Shown here piece after piece: positions 5,934 to 6,481 of a DNA stretch of 6,481 nt. The stretch is from Akkermansia muciniphila. GTDB taxonomy: Bacteria > Pseudomonadota > Gammaproteobacteria > Burkholderiales > Burkholderiaceae_C. A program made the position numbers and the translations under genes. The notes under the pieces were generated by a model. That model had not been told where the DNA came from and made no database searches. It saw only the letters and a list, made by a program, of their open reading frames with translations. Location: the NCBI GenBank assembly GCA_943327015.2, contig CALPVM020000143.1:1-6481 (forward strand), written 5' to 3'. The stretch's first letter is position 1, and every line of letters starts with the position of its first letter.

Positions 5934-6481
5934 TTAGAACGCTTCCAGCGCCAATGCAGTTACGCACTGTGCACCTTCAGTGATGCTGTCACGCATGCCT
6001 GGCACTTTGGTCAAAATATGATCCGCATAAAAACGCGCAGTGGTAATTTTAGATTGCATAAACGCAACATCGGTACCCGCTGCCAATAGCTCTTGCGCCG
6101 CCAACAGGCCACGTGCCATTTGCCAACCGGCCATCACATTACCAGCCAACATCAGGTAAGGTACGCTTCCGGCAAACACGGCATTGGGGCTGGCTTTGGT
6201 GTTACCCGCTACAAAATTGACTACTTCAATGAATGCCTCACGTGCAGCCTTCAAGCGCTTGGCCATTGCCAAGGCGTGCTCTGTTCCGCTTTTCAGCAAT
6301 TCTGCTTCGGTAGCTTCGATTTGACCTGCAATACCTTTGGCAGTTTGGCCACCATCACGGGCGGTTTTACGTCCTACCAGGTCATTGGCCTGAATAGCGG
6401 TAGTACCTTCGTAAATGGTCAAAATTTTGGCATCACGGTAGTACTGGGCTACACCGGTTTCTTCAATAAAGCCCATACCAC
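5934..6481 (-). CDS. Acyl-CoA dehydrogenase, C-terminal part (5' end beyond the window)
   Basis: FAD enzyme of fatty-acid or acyl-CoA oxidation, making the trans-2-enoyl-CoA. Only the last ~182 codons are present; the frame is still open at the right edge, and the codons before the first visible Met read Gly-Gly, matching the HGGMGF-type motif of the family. The fragment has MGFIEETGVAQYYRDAKILTIYEGTTAIQ, in which the Glu of YEGT is the expected catalytic base (MCAD Glu376 equivalent), followed by NDLVGRK. The long alpha-helical extension to the end (LLKSGTEHALAMAKRLKAA onward) is typical of the larger ~600-residue bacterial acyl-CoA dehydrogenases with an extra C-terminal domain, not the ~380-residue short type. 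Substrate chain length cannot be judged. The stop TAA (5936-5934) lies 46 bp upstream of the nitronate monooxygenase-like gene. Confidence 0.92.
   Translation of the reverse strand, partial: GMGFIEETGVAQYYRDAKILTIYEGTTAIQANDLVGRKTARDGGQTAKGIAGQIEATEAELLKSGTEHALAMAKRLKAAREAFIEVVNFVAGNTKASPNAVFAGSVPYLMLAGNVMAGWQMARGLLAAQELLAAGTDVAFMQSKITTARFYADHILTKVPGMRDSITEGAQCVTALALEAF

Overview
The window carries a complete grpE-dnaK-dnaJ heat-shock chaperone cluster, then a TrhO/YceA-type rhodanese gene on the same strand. Two opposite-strand genes follow: a nitronate monooxygenase-like flavoprotein and the 3' end of an acyl-CoA dehydrogenase. The protein sequences look like Burkholderiales (Betaproteobacteria), probably Comamonadaceae or close relatives. 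DnaJ ends in a DRLKSFFS tail, DnaK ends in an NVVDAEVKEVKRGS-type tail, and the GrpE core is of the same kind. This is recognition from memory, not a database search. Base composition looks balanced, near 50% GC by eye, which is low for many members of that order.

Layout. Bases 1-127 are non-coding and hold an imperfect inverted repeat and a plausible sigma-32 promoter for grpE (128-691). The 71-bp grpE-dnaK gap holds the best sigma-32-like promoter in the window and a good Shine-Dalgarno site for dnaK (763-2715). The 92-bp dnaK-dnaJ gap holds a small hairpin followed by a strong intrinsic-terminator-like stem-loop with a T-run, so dnaJ (2808-3944) probably depends on partial read-through. 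A perfect 10-bp inverted repeat lies between dnaJ and trhO (ATG at 3990, end 4931). trhO and the reverse-strand nitronate monooxygenase gene (4922-5887) converge and overlap by 10 bp at their stop codons. The acyl-CoA dehydrogenase gene (5934 to beyond the right edge) lies 46 bp upstream of the monooxygenase gene in its direction of transcription, so the two could be co-transcribed.

How the genes work together. GrpE (nucleotide exchange), DnaK (Hsp70 ATPase) and DnaJ (J-domain co-chaperone) form one folding machine. The visible signals suggest sigma-32 control at two points and attenuation before dnaJ, with no CIRCE/HrcA operator seen. TrhO modifies wobble uridine in tRNA and is not obviously part of the chaperone system. 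The reverse-strand pair suggests flavin-dependent lipid or nitro-compound metabolism.

I found no mobile element, CRISPR array, RNA gene or unknown gene system. The points of interest are regulatory structures in the intergenic gaps, not a new system.
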